Assembly (NCBI RefSeq): GCF_017813335.1
Contig: NZ_JAGIYY010000001.1
Span: forward strand, 1,375,158 to 1,439,157
Direction: 5' to 3'
Length of the DNA: 64,000 bases
Source: Tianweitania sediminis
GTDB lineage: Bacteria; Pseudomonadota; Alphaproteobacteria; Rhizobiales; Rhizobiaceae
The notes beneath the pieces are model-generated. The model was not told the origin of the DNA. It worked only from the letters and a program-made list of their open reading frames with translations, and made no database searches. Of this stretch, positions 34,483 to 43,236 are shown in pieces (position 1 is the stretch's first letter; each line of letters opens with the position of its first letter). The translations under genes were made by a program, and so were the position numbers.

Positions 34483-35163
34483 ATGCTCAGCGCCGCCGCA
34501 TTCGTTGTTTCCATCCTTGCCGCCATATGGCTTTGGCGGCAGGGGAAGCGTGAACGGGCCGCGATGCTTTCCCACCGCGCTCATCTTCTCGACGAAACGG
34601 CGAAGCTTTTTCCGTCAGCACAATACAGCCTCGAGCCTGACGGTTTCCCGGTGGTGGTCGTGCCTCGTCCAGAGGGCGGGGAGCTCGTCCTCGGCCTTGT
34701 TGCCGACACGCTGGTGACCCGCCGCTTGCCGCAACTCTGGCTCAAGCTCACCTTGCGCGAGGGCGAAGGTATCCGCGATTTCTCCCTCGGCGCTTTGGCG
34801 AGACCTGCGGGCTCGGAGTTCTACGCGATCACGCATGATCTGCCGGATTGGCTGCCGCCGCCGAAGGGCGACGTGGCCTTGCTCGTGAGGGGCAAGACGA
34901 TCTCCCCCGGTTCCGAACACATAGCCGAACTCGGTAGTTTGTTTGCCGACACTCAGCTCAAGGAAGCGGTAGTCACCCCGGGTGGCGTCAGGATCGTGCG
35001 ACAAGCCTGCGAAGGCGATCGCGGCACGCATCTCCTGTTGCGGCAGGCGCGGTTTGCCATCCAGGCCGTTCCGTCGGAAACGATCCTTCAGGCCCTGCGC
35101 CATGCAGAACAGCTCAGCGCATCCATGCGGTCGCAGGCACCTACCCTTGCAGAGGCCGCATAG
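34483..35163 (+). CDS. Membrane-anchored protein of unknown function (cassette protein 5)
   Basis: 226 residues. An N-terminal helix at about 4-19 (AAAFVVSILAAIWLW) is followed by a soluble domain, probably cytoplasmic because RQGKRER follows the helix. The domain begins LLDETAKLFPSAQYSLEPDG and has no motif I know. It starts 10 nt after the permease and ends 1 nt before the next gene, so it belongs to the same operon. Confidence 0.75.
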   Translation: MLSAAAFVVSILAAIWLWRQGKRERAAMLSHRAHLLDETAKLFPSAQYSLEPDGFPVVVVPRPEGGELVLGLVADTLVTRRLPQLWLKLTLREGEGIRDFSLGALARPAGSEFYAITHDLPDWLPPPKGDVALLVRGKTISPGSEHIAELGSLFADTQLKEAVVTPGGVRIVRQACEGDRGTHLLLRQARFAIQAVPSETILQALRHAEQLSASMRSQAPTLAEAA

Positions 35164-35164
35164 G

Positions 35165-35446
35165 ATGACCGACGCTCCCCTGTCCGAGACCGCCCGCAAG
35201 CCGATCAACCCGCGTCTTGTGCTGCTGCTTGCCGTTGTGGTTCCCGGCGGCGGGCACGTGGCGGTGGGTCAACCTCTGCGTGGGCTGATTTTTGTGTTCT
35301 TTATCGTGTTGTTCGGACTTCTGACCTTCGCCACCACGACGCCCGACCAGTCCTTTGTTGCGCGGCATGCGGGCGGACTTTTCATCTGGGCCCTGTCCAT
35401 CCCCGACAGCTACCGTCGCGCCCGGATGCTGGCGTCGCGCGCCTAG
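35165..35446 (+). CDS. Small membrane protein of unknown function (cassette protein 6)
   Basis: 93 residues with two hydrophobic helices (about 18-36 and 41-58). The motif PGGGHVAVGQPLRGLIF resembles the G-x-G-x-x-x-G-x-x-x-x-G turn of small TM2-like membrane proteins. ATG 35165 directly follows the stop of the preceding gene. Its end overlaps the convergent glxA-type gene by 4 bp. Confidence 0.7.
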   Translation: MTDAPLSETARKPINPRLVLLLAVVVPGGGHVAVGQPLRGLIFVFFIVLFGLLTFATTTPDQSFVARHAGGLFIWALSIPDSYRRARMLASRA

Positions 35447-36405
35447 GTTCTGCCGCTCCGCGCTTGCGTTGGCGTCGTTCCGAACTGCGCCTTGAATTGC
35501 CGGGCCAGATGACCGGAGCTGGAAAAGCCCGTCGCATAGGCGATCTCGGCAATTCCCAACGCACTTTGCTGGAGGAGACGCATCGCATAGTCGAGGCGCA
35601 GGCGGCGATACTCGTCGGAAAAGGTCGAGGTCATGTGGCCGGCAAAAAGCCGGTCGAGATGCCGCTCGGAAATGCCGGCAAACCGCGCCATGGCTGCACG
35701 GGAAAGGGGCCGCTCCACGGTCGCAGCCATTTTCTCCAGAACCAGAAGCAGGATCGGGTGGTGCACACGATAGCGCTCGGCAAGTGCCGCCCGCTGCGGC
35801 CCTGCGGGCGCCCCGATCTCCGTATGGAGAAACCAGTCCGACACCCGGCGGGCGAAACTTGCCCCCATGCGGTCGGCAATCAACGCATGCATCATGTCGA
35901 TCGGGGCCACGCCACCGCCGCAGGTGAGCCGGTCGCCATCGATCACGAAGCGGGTTTGTTCCGGTGCCAGCATCGGGAAGGCTTCGGCCAAAGCTGGCGC
36001 ATGCTCCCAGTGGATGGTGAAGCGTCGGTTTGCCAGCAGGCCGGCCGCGGCCAACAGATAGGGCCCGCCGGATATGCCTCCCATGCGAACGCCATCGGCC
36101 GCAAGACGCCGCAACGCTGCATGGATCTTTGGACGGTGCCAATCGGCTGGTCCGCCGCCGGCACAAACAAACACCGCATCAAGGTTCTCGCCGCGGTCCG
36201 GGAGTGGCTCCGACGGGACCATTGCCCCGGAAGACGCTGGCACCTCCTGCAATTCGCCAAAGAAGCGCAGGTTGTAGATCGACCGGCCAGCAAGGCGATT
36301 GGCGGCCCGCAGTGGTTCAGTGGCTGACGCAAACGACATCAGGGCAAAACCCGGCACGAGAATGAAACCGATGTCGCGAAGCTGACTGTCTGTTGGAACG
36401 CTCAT
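35443..36405 (-). CDS. GlxA-type AraC regulator with DJ-1/PfpI domain
   Basis: Regulator of 320 residues. A DJ-1/PfpI-like domain (about 10-185, with GGISGGPYLLAAAGLLANRR at the elbow, Ser in place of Cys) precedes an AraC HTH (about 215-315, ISERHLDRLFAGHMTSTFSD and IAYATGFSSSGHLARQFKAQ). Relatives control glycine betaine, dimethylglycine, arginine and carnitine catabolism. It is divergent from mgdABCD with only 85 bp between, so it is the probable activator of N-methylglutamate dehydrogenase. Confidence 0.92.
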   Translation of the reverse strand: MSVPTDSQLRDIGFILVPGFALMSFASATEPLRAANRLAGRSIYNLRFFGELQEVPASSGAMVPSEPLPDRGENLDAVFVCAGGGPADWHRPKIHAALRRLAADGVRMGGISGGPYLLAAAGLLANRRFTIHWEHAPALAEAFPMLAPEQTRFVIDGDRLTCGGGVAPIDMMHALIADRMGASFARRVSDWFLHTEIGAPAGPQRAALAERYRVHHPILLLVLEKMAATVERPLSRAAMARFAGISERHLDRLFAGHMTSTFSDEYRRLRLDYAMRLLQQSALGIAEIAYATGFSSSGHLARQFKAQFGTTPTQARSGRT

Positions 36406-36490
36406 GTCTCGATCGTGCCACTGAACGTCCTATGGGTGCAAGATCGCCTACTCGATTGCTTCTAAGGAAAGGACATCATCGGACACAGCC

Positions 36491-37741
36491 ATGCGCTATT
36501 CAGCTTTATCCGTTTTCCTCAACGGCCTTCGCGGCAACAGCAACTGGGCGGCAGCCTGGCGGCAGCCTGAGCCCAAGCCGCATTACGACGTGGTGATTGT
36601 CGGAGGCGGCGGCCACGGCCTGGCGACGGCCTATTACCTCGCCAAGCAGCATGGCATCCGCAACGTTGCAGTTCTGGAAAAAAGCTGGCTTGGTGCGGGC
36701 AATATCGGTCGCAACACCACGATCATCCGCTCAAACTACCTCCTGCCAGGCAACAACCCGTTCTACGAATTGTCCATGAAGCTCTGGGAGGGGCTGGAAC
36801 AGGACTTCAATTACAACGCAATGGTGAGCCAGCGCGGCGTCTTGAACCTGTACCACACGGATGCGCAGCGCGACGCCTATACCCGTCGCGGCAACGCCAT
36901 GCGTCTGCATGGGGTGGATGCCGAGCTGCTCGATCGTGAGGCGGTTCGCGAGCGGCTGCCTTTCTTCGACTATGACAATGCGCGCTTTCCGATCAAAGGC
37001 GGCCTTCTCCAGCCGCGTGGCGGCTCGGTGCGCCACGACGCCGTGGCCTGGGGCTATGCACGTGGTGCGGACGAGCGCGGCGTGGACATCATCCAGCATT
37101 GCGAAGTCACCGGCATCCGCCGCGAAAACGGGCGGGTCGTGGGGGTGGAAACCACCAAGGGCTTCATCGGCACAAACAAGCTTGCTCTGGCCACGGCCGG
37201 CCATTCCTCGCAAACCGCGCGCATGGTGGACATGACGCTTCCGCTGGAAAGCCATGTGCTGCAGGCGTTCGTGTCGGAGGGACTGAAGCCCTTCATCGAC
37301 TCCGTTGTCACCTATGGTGCCGGGCACTTCTACGTATCGCAGTCTAACAAGGGTGGCCTCGTGTTTGGCGGCGACATCGACGGCTACAACTCCTATGCGC
37401 AGCGCGGCAACCTCGCGACGGTCGAGCATGTGGCAGAAGCGGGCGTCGCCATGATCCCTAGCCTGTCGCGGGTGCGCGTGCTCCGCTCCTGGGGTGGCGT
37501 TATGGACATGTCGATGGACGGTTCACCCATCATCGACCGCACCCACATCGACAATCTCTACCTGAATGCCGGCTGGTGCTATGGAGGCTTCAAGGCAACG
37601 CCTGCGTCTGGCTTCTGCTTTGCTCATCTGATTGCGACCGGCGAACCGCACGCGACGGCGCGGGCTTTCCGCCTTGATCGCTTCCGCCGCGGCTATGTGA
37701 TCGATGAAAAAGGGCAGGGCCCGCAGCCGAACCTCCATTAA
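36491..37741 (+). CDS. mgdA: N-methylglutamate dehydrogenase subunit A (sarcosine oxidase beta-like)
   Basis: Flavoprotein of 416 residues of the DAO/SoxB family. The dinucleotide-binding site is DVVIVGGGGHGLATAYYLAK at about 33-52. SWLGAGNIGRNTTIIRSNYL and the C-terminal NLYLNAGWCYGGFKATPASG are standard for SoxB. It oxidises the N-methyl group of an amino acid. It cannot be told from sarcosine oxidase by eye; the mgsABC-gmaS neighbours support N-methylglutamate as substrate. Confidence 0.89.
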   Translation: MRYSALSVFLNGLRGNSNWAAAWRQPEPKPHYDVVIVGGGGHGLATAYYLAKQHGIRNVAVLEKSWLGAGNIGRNTTIIRSNYLLPGNNPFYELSMKLWEGLEQDFNYNAMVSQRGVLNLYHTDAQRDAYTRRGNAMRLHGVDAELLDREAVRERLPFFDYDNARFPIKGGLLQPRGGSVRHDAVAWGYARGADERGVDIIQHCEVTGIRRENGRVVGVETTKGFIGTNKLALATAGHSSQTARMVDMTLPLESHVLQAFVSEGLKPFIDSVVTYGAGHFYVSQSNKGGLVFGGDIDGYNSYAQRGNLATVEHVAEAGVAMIPSLSRVRVLRSWGGVMDMSMDGSPIIDRTHIDNLYLNAGWCYGGFKATPASGFCFAHLIATGEPHATARAFRLDRFRRGYVIDEKGQGPQPNLH

Positions 37742-37753
37742 GGAACAGCCGAT

Positions 37754-38029
37754 ATGGCAAGCTTGATCCGCTGCCCGCATTGTGGGGCGCGACCCAAGGA
37801 AGAGTTCACCATCCGCGGCGCAGCCGTGACGCGCCCGCAGCCGGACGCCGGCGAGGATGCGTGGTACGCGTATGTTTACCTGCGCGACAACCCAATGGGT
37901 CCCTTCGACGAATATTGGCACCACACGTCCGGCTGCCGGCGCTGGCTGGTTGTGTCGCGCGACACGCGCACGCACGAGACCTACGGCGTTCGCGATGCAG
38001 CGGCTGTTGCCGGGGAGAGCCGCTCATGA
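37754..38029 (+). CDS. mgdB: N-methylglutamate dehydrogenase subunit B (sarcosine oxidase delta-like)
   Basis: Zinc-binding small subunit of 91 residues. It has CPHCGARPKEEF at the N-terminus and EYWHHTSGCRRWLVVSRDTR, the two halves of the SoxD zinc site. It overlaps mgdC by 4 nt (ATGA). Confidence 0.92.
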   Translation: MASLIRCPHCGARPKEEFTIRGAAVTRPQPDAGEDAWYAYVYLRDNPMGPFDEYWHHTSGCRRWLVVSRDTRTHETYGVRDAAAVAGESRS

Positions 38030-40980
38030 CCGCGTATCGTCTCGGGCAAGGCGGACGCATCGACCGCTCCCGCACCCTGGGCTTCACCTTCGACGGCACG
38101 GCTCTTTCGGGGCATCCTGGTGACACTCTAGCTTCCGCGCTGCTGGCCAACAACCGCCTCCTTGTAGGCCGCTCCTTCAAGTACCACCGTCCGAGGGGCG
38201 TTGTTGCGGCCGGTGCAGCCGAACCGAACGCGCTGGTGACCGTAGGGTCCGCGGGGCGCCGCGAGCCCAACAGCCGCGCCACCATGGTGGAACTGCATGA
38301 CGGTTTGCGTGCCGAAAGCCAGAACCGCTGGCCCTCCCTGAACTGGGATGTGGGCGCGCTCAATGGCTTCCTGTCGCCCTTCCTGTCGGCCGGTTTCTAT
38401 TACAAGACCTTTATGTGGCCGGCTTCCTTCTGGGAGAAGCTTTACGAGCCTTTCATCCGCCGTGCGGCGGGGCTTGGGCGCGCTTCCTACCATGCCGATC
38501 CCGACCGCTATGAAAAGGTCTGGGCGCATTGCGACCTTCTTGTTGTGGGCGCAGGGCCGACCGGTCTTGCCGCTGCGCTCACTGCAGGGCGCGCCGGAGC
38601 CGAAGTCATTCTTGCCGATGAAGCGTCGGAGCCGGGCGGGTCTCTCCTGTTCGACAGCGCTTCCGTTGATGGCCAGCCCGCCGGGCAGTTTGCAACCCAG
38701 ATCCTCGCCGAACTTGCGACGCTGCCCAATGTCCGCCTGATGACGCGCACCACTGTGTTCGGCTGGTTCGACGACATGGTGTTTGGAGCCGCGGAGCGTG
38801 TTTCGCGCCACGTGTCGCAGCCTCTGCCCGGCCAGCCGCAGGAACGCTTGTGGCGCATCGTGGCCAAGCGCGCCATCCTGGCAACCGGCGCCGAGCAGCG
38901 GCCGCTGGTGTTTCCCGGCAATGACCGGCCCGGCGTGATGCTGGCGGATGCTGCCGTTTCCTATGCCCGCCGCTTCGGTGTGGGCGTCGGGCGGAAGGTT
39001 GCGGTTTTCGCGAACTCCGATGCAGGCGCACGTACGGCCGCCAGCTTGCAGGCGGCCGGGATCAATGTGGTGGCGCTGGTTGATGCCCGCGTAGGGCATC
39101 CCGCTGCCGTGACCGTGCCTCGTATCTTCAGCGGTGGCGTTGTTTCCGGGACGTCCGGGTCACGCGCGCTCGGCGCAATCACAGTGCGCCACGCCGGCGG
39201 CGAAGACCGGTTCGAAGCCGATGCGCTTGCCATGGCTGGCGGCTACAGCCCCCGGATCCATCTCGCCTGCCATCGCGGCGGCAAGCCGCGCTGGAGCGAC
39301 GCGCATCAGGCGTTTCTCGCCCCGGAAGGGCTTGCCGGCTTGACACTAGCCGGCTCTGCTGCGGGCGCGCGTACTTTGGGCGAATGCCTGTCCCAGGGAG
39401 CAGCCGAAGCAGCTGCAGTGGTCGCCGATCTTGGACACACCGGAACGGCGGCACAGTTCGGCGCCGTGGACGGCGACGTGCCGGAAGGATCGGTGCGTGC
39501 GCTGTGGCACGTCCCCGGTGGCAAAGCCTTTGTGGACTTCCAGAACGACGTGACGGTCAAGGATCTCGGCCTTGCGGTGCGAGAAGGCTTTTCCGATGTG
39601 GAACTTGCCAAGCGCTACACCACCACGGGCATGGCAACTGACCAGGGCAAGCTTTCCAACGTCAATGCCATCGGCATCCTTGCGGAAGCGCGGGGCGTGT
39701 CTCCTGCAGAGGTCGGAACCACAACCTTCCGGCCTTTCTACACGCCCGTGTCGTTTGGCGCCCTGACAGGTTCTTCCACGGGCCACCATTTCCAGCCGGT
39801 GCGACGCTCGCCCTTGCACGGCTGGGCCGAGAAGCACAACGCGGTTTTTGTTGAAACCGGGCTCTGGGTGCGCTCAAGCTGGTTTCCCCGCCAAGGCGAA
39901 ACCCATTGGCGGCAGAGTGTCGATCGTGAAGTGAAGACGGTTCGCGAGGCGGCTGGGCTTTGCGACGTCTCAACACTCGGCAAGATCGAGATCTTTGGCG
40001 CGGATGCAGCCGAGTTCCTCAATCGCGTTTATTGCAATGCCTTCGCCAAGCTGCCGGTCGGTAAGGCGCGCTATGGCCTCATGCTGCGCGAAGACGGCAT
40101 GATCTACGACGACGGCACCACCAGCCGTTTGGACGAGAACCACTTCTTCATGACCACCACCACGGCGCTTGCCGCTGGTGTCATGAACCACCTCGAGTTC
40201 TGTGCGCAAACGCTGTGGCCGGATCTTGATGTCCGGATGGCGTCGTCCACTGATCAGTGGGCACAGATGGCAATCGCCGGACCTTTGTCGCGCGCCATTC
40301 TGCAGGTGATCGTGGACGAGGACCTGTCGGACGAGAACGTGCCGTTCCTCGCAGCAAAGACGGTGAGCCTGTTTGGCGGACAGCTCGAAGGCCGGCTTTA
40401 CCGCATCTCGTTTTCGGGAGAGCTTGCTTATGAACTCGGCGTTCCGGCAGGCTTCGGCGAAGCGGTGGCCGATGCGCTGATGGAAGCAGGCGAGCCGCAC
40501 GGCATCTGTGCCTATGGCGCGGAAGCGCTCGGCGTGCTGCGCATCGAAAAGGGTCACGTCACCCACGCAGAAATCAATGGTACGGTGACCGCTGAGGATC
40601 TCGGCTTCGGCCGCATGGTTTCGCAAAAGAAGGTCGATTTTATCGGCAAGCATATGCTGGAGCGGGAAGGGCTGGTGGATGCCGAGCGGCCACGGCTGGT
40701 TGGCGTCAAGCCGCTGAACCCGGAACAGAGCTTCCGCACCGGAGCGCATATCCTGGCCAAGGGCGCCGAAGCGACGCTGGAAAACGACCAGGGTTACGTC
40801 ACTTCTTCGGCCTTCTCGCCGCATGTGGGCTCCACGATTGGCCTTGCCCTTGTGACCCGCGGACCCGACCGACACGGCGAAGAGGTCGTGATCTGGAATG
40901 CGCTTGCGGGCGAGACGGTCCCAGGCGTGTTGTGCGACCCCAATTTCGTCGACCCGAGCAATGAGAAGCTTCATGCCTGA
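38026..40980 (+). CDS. mgdC: N-methylglutamate dehydrogenase subunit C (sarcosine oxidase alpha-like)
   Basis: Large subunit of 984 residues. In order: a SoxA N-terminal domain (LLVGRSFKYHRPRGVVAAGA near 43-62); a pyridine-nucleotide FAD/NAD site (DLLVVGAGPTGLAAALTAGR near 170); a SoxA central domain; and a GcvT-like folate domain (from about residue 600, HNAVFVETGLWVRSSWFPRQ). The folate domain would take up the formaldehyde-level C1 unit as methylene-tetrahydrofolate. The start overlaps mgdB. The long open frame upstream is out of register with mgdB and not real. Confidence 0.9.
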   Translation: MTAYRLGQGGRIDRSRTLGFTFDGTALSGHPGDTLASALLANNRLLVGRSFKYHRPRGVVAAGAAEPNALVTVGSAGRREPNSRATMVELHDGLRAESQNRWPSLNWDVGALNGFLSPFLSAGFYYKTFMWPASFWEKLYEPFIRRAAGLGRASYHADPDRYEKVWAHCDLLVVGAGPTGLAAALTAGRAGAEVILADEASEPGGSLLFDSASVDGQPAGQFATQILAELATLPNVRLMTRTTVFGWFDDMVFGAAERVSRHVSQPLPGQPQERLWRIVAKRAILATGAEQRPLVFPGNDRPGVMLADAAVSYARRFGVGVGRKVAVFANSDAGARTAASLQAAGINVVALVDARVGHPAAVTVPRIFSGGVVSGTSGSRALGAITVRHAGGEDRFEADALAMAGGYSPRIHLACHRGGKPRWSDAHQAFLAPEGLAGLTLAGSAAGARTLGECLSQGAAEAAAVVADLGHTGTAAQFGAVDGDVPEGSVRALWHVPGGKAFVDFQNDVTVKDLGLAVREGFSDVELAKRYTTTGMATDQGKLSNVNAIGILAEARGVSPAEVGTTTFRPFYTPVSFGALTGSSTGHHFQPVRRSPLHGWAEKHNAVFVETGLWVRSSWFPRQGETHWRQSVDREVKTVREAAGLCDVSTLGKIEIFGADAAEFLNRVYCNAFAKLPVGKARYGLMLREDGMIYDDGTTSRLDENHFFMTTTTALAAGVMNHLEFCAQTLWPDLDVRMASSTDQWAQMAIAGPLSRAILQVIVDEDLSDENVPFLAAKTVSLFGGQLEGRLYRISFSGELAYELGVPAGFGEAVADALMEAGEPHGICAYGAEALGVLRIEKGHVTHAEINGTVTAEDLGFGRMVSQKKVDFIGKHMLEREGLVDAERPRLVGVKPLNPEQSFRTGAHILAKGAEATLENDQGYVTSSAFSPHVGSTIGLALVTRGPDRHGEEVVIWNALAGETVPGVLCDPNFVDPSNEKLHA

Positions 40981-41503
40981 GTTTGCGCTCGTTTCGCGGC
41001 CGGCCCTGCCGCATTCACCCGTGGGGGACGCATCCCGGGTGCGGATTGAAGCCCTGCCGGAAGGGCATGTGCTTCATGTCTTGGCGGCTGGGGGACGCGA
41101 CATCACCCCGGAGCAACTTGCATCGCTCGGCGACGGCACGGCACATGCCGTGCGCCGTTATGCACCGGGGCAGTGGTTCGTTGTTGGCAACGAAGCGCTC
41201 GGTTCCAAGGAATATCGTGAAAAGGCGGCCCGACTCGGGGCAGATGCCGCGGTGTCAGACCAAAGCCATGGTCGTGTGCGGGTCGCCGTGAGCGGATCCG
41301 GCGCACGCAGCCTTCTGGCGAAGGGCTGTGCTGTCGACTTTTCGCCAAGCGTCTTCGCTGTCGGCGCGACTGCGGCCACGCTCTACAATCACATCGGGAT
41401 CCATGTGACACGAACGGCGGAAGACGGGTTTGAGCTTCTAGTGCTGCGCAGCTTTGCGCAGAGCCTGTGGGAAGATCTGTCCGTCAACCACGGCGAGCAT
41501 TGA
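40973..41503 (+). CDS. mgdD: N-methylglutamate dehydrogenase subunit D (sarcosine oxidase gamma-like)
   Basis: SoxG-type subunit of 176 residues. FVVGNEALGSKEYREKAARL, DQSHGRVRVAVSGSGARSLL and FAVGATAATLYNHIGIHVTR are family-typical. ATG 40973 overlaps the mgdC stop by 8 nt. It completes the mgdABCD operon. Confidence 0.88.
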   Translation: MPEFALVSRPALPHSPVGDASRVRIEALPEGHVLHVLAAGGRDITPEQLASLGDGTAHAVRRYAPGQWFVVGNEALGSKEYREKAARLGADAAVSDQSHGRVRVAVSGSGARSLLAKGCAVDFSPSVFAVGATAATLYNHIGIHVTRTAEDGFELLVLRSFAQSLWEDLSVNHGEH

Positions 41504-41584
41504 GTGGCCGCCGTTCGGCGACCTTCGCTTCCTCAGTCATGACGAGTCCATCCCCGGGGGGTGGGACGCCTTCGATAGGCGGTG

Positions 41585-41618
41585 AATTTCCCACAGACGG
41601 GAAAAAACGTGGGAAATT
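41585..41618. repeat. Perfect 10-bp inverted repeat after mgdD
   Basis: AATTTCCCAC (41585-41594) and GTGGGAAATT (41609-41618) pair perfectly around 14 nt. It lies 81 bp past the mgdD stop, with no T-run. It might be a terminator-like or protein-binding element. Confidence 0.6.
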
Positions 41619-41688
41619 GAGGCGTCAGCGTCCTCGAAAACTCAGAGTTGCTTAGTTAAGCGGCTGTTTCATCGGTAGAAAATTACAG

Positions 41689-41725
41689 AATTCCCGTTGG
41701 TCCAGGAGCGGCAGCTACGGGAATT
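41689..41725. repeat. Perfect 9-bp inverted repeat
   Basis: AATTCCCGT (41689-41697) and ACGGGAATT (41717-41725) pair perfectly around 19 nt. It shares the TTCCC/GGGAA core with the repeat at 41585-41618, which hints at a common binding protein. Confidence 0.5.
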
Positions 41726-42441
41726 TCATTGCGAAGCAAAACTGATACTCATGCGTTTGCCGCAGGTAGCTTGCCCTGCAGCTGGGGCCATGCGGAGGGG
41801 GCGAAGCGACCCCGGTAAGCGCATCATTTAGCGATCCAGCATTGAACGAGAAAACAGAACCGTGGCTTCTGACAGCCAGTGGCAAGGGCATTTGGAGGTT
41901 GCGTAACGGCTTCGCTTGGCGGCTGGCCCTAATCATCTCTAACAGAAGCTCCTTGAGAGCCGCAGCTCCCCCCAATCTGGGCAGATTCGTGAGCTCCGCG
42001 TTGCCATTTTCCGGAGCCTCCAGGCATTCGGCTTGGGAACACATCTCTCTCTCGCCGCACTTTGCGTCGCCAGTGTCAAGCGTCGCCGCGCTGCTGCCGT
42101 GCTTGCGAGCCAAGTGTGCCGCCCTTCGCATCCGCGCAGTTGTGGCAAATTGTAAGAAAGGGGGCATTCCCTGATGTGATTTTCGACAGCCACACTTTGG
42201 CAAGCCCCGATGCCGGAGCGGAGAGCCGTTCACCGCAGCAGGCCAGTTGCCTCAAGGATTTCTGAAAGCATCCGCCTGCCGAATGGCGGGGGCGGGTGGA
42301 AAGTCGGACAGGCGGGCTTACGACAGCCGTTCTCACTTATCTGCCGCTCTTTCGTCGAGGCTTCAGAGCGCATGCCAGGGCGCGGGGACAACGCACATTG
42401 TTTGTGCGCTCGCTGGTCGATTGCCGCGATTCAAGTTGCAG

Positions 42442-43182
42442 CTACTTTGCCGCGGCTGCTTCTGGAGCCAGTGCCTCAATTAAGGACCGCTTGCCTTCCA
42501 GGATCACCCGCAGCATCGCGTCTGCGGCAGCGGTGCCGTCACCCAGGTTGATGGCTTCGTAGATCAGCCGGTGGTTTCGCGCATCGTCCTCTGCCCGGTT
42601 GTCCGCCTCATTCAGCGCTTGCTGCTGAACATCGAAGCTCATGCGGAGGAAATCCCCCACGATGTGTGCGAAACCGGCCAGCATGATGTTGTGGGATGCT
42701 TCGAACACGGCCATGTGAAACTCCACATCCGCAGCGGCATAGCCAACGCCATCTTCGGCAGCGGCCGCCATCGCTTTCTGCGCACGCTCGATGCGGCGAA
42801 GGTCATTCATCGTTGCGCGGCCCGCAGCCAGCCGAGCCGCTGCCGGCTCAATCACCTGGCGGAGTTCGATGAAGTCGCGGAACACGCACTCACCCATACC
42901 CTGGCGATGACGCCAGGTCAGAACATCGCTGTCAAACGCGTTCCAAAGGTCCGAGGATCGCACTCGCGTGCCGACGCGTTGGCGCATCTCGATTAAGCCT
43001 TTGGCGGCCAGCACCTTCAAGGCTTCCCGAAGCGAGGTGCGGCTCGCCTGAAAGCGCGCCATCAGGTCGCGTTCCCGCGGCAGCACCTCGCCCGGACGAA
43101 ATTCCCCTCCCACAATGGCCTCGCCAAGAGCTTCGATGACGCGGCCTTGAAGGCCTCGCATCCGATAACCTGACTGGCTCAT
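42442..43182 (-). CDS. FadR-subfamily GntR transcriptional regulator
   Basis: Regulator of 246 residues. The winged HTH is at about 13-80 (GEFRPGEVLPRERDLMARFQ, then SRTSLREALKVLAAKGLIEM). The FCD effector domain has DVEFHMAVFEASHN and a later NHRLIYEAI helix, consistent with metal-binding His residues. Relatives such as DgoR control sugar-acid catabolism. The next gene upstream is an enolase-superfamily enzyme in the same direction. It is a different paralogue from the GntR protein at 55 kb. Confidence 0.92.
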   Translation of the reverse strand: MSQSGYRMRGLQGRVIEALGEAIVGGEFRPGEVLPRERDLMARFQASRTSLREALKVLAAKGLIEMRQRVGTRVRSSDLWNAFDSDVLTWRHRQGMGECVFRDFIELRQVIEPAAARLAAGRATMNDLRRIERAQKAMAAAAEDGVGYAAADVEFHMAVFEASHNIMLAGFAHIVGDFLRMSFDVQQQALNEADNRAEDDARNHRLIYEAINLGDGTAAADAMLRVILEGKRSLIEALAPEAAAAK

Positions 43183-43236
43183 GTGCTAGTTTTTCCGCAC
43201 CAAGGCGCTGTCTGTCGGGGATGGCTCGCTGCTGCT

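Larger units (their letters stand above)
41504..42441. other. Gene-poor interval with two inverted repeats
   Basis: This 938-bp stretch has no recognisable gene; frames of about 100-170 codons on both strands lack motifs and lie antisense to each other. It contains inverted repeats at 41585-41618 and 41689-41725, given separately. Confidence 0.5.

Noticed and set aside
37780..38025. 82-codon extension upstream of mgdC
   Set aside because: It overlaps mgdB in another frame; ATG 38026 with a 4-nt overlap is the normal mgdC start.
36491..41503. Heterotetrameric sarcosine oxidase as name for this operon
   Set aside because: Sequence alone allows it, but gmaS and mgsABC in the same cluster make N-methylglutamate dehydrogenase the better call.
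41715..42233. Minus-strand frame of about 170 codons in the 41.5-42.4 kb gap
   Set aside because: No motif, no clear ribosome-binding site, and overlapped by equally long frames on the other strand.
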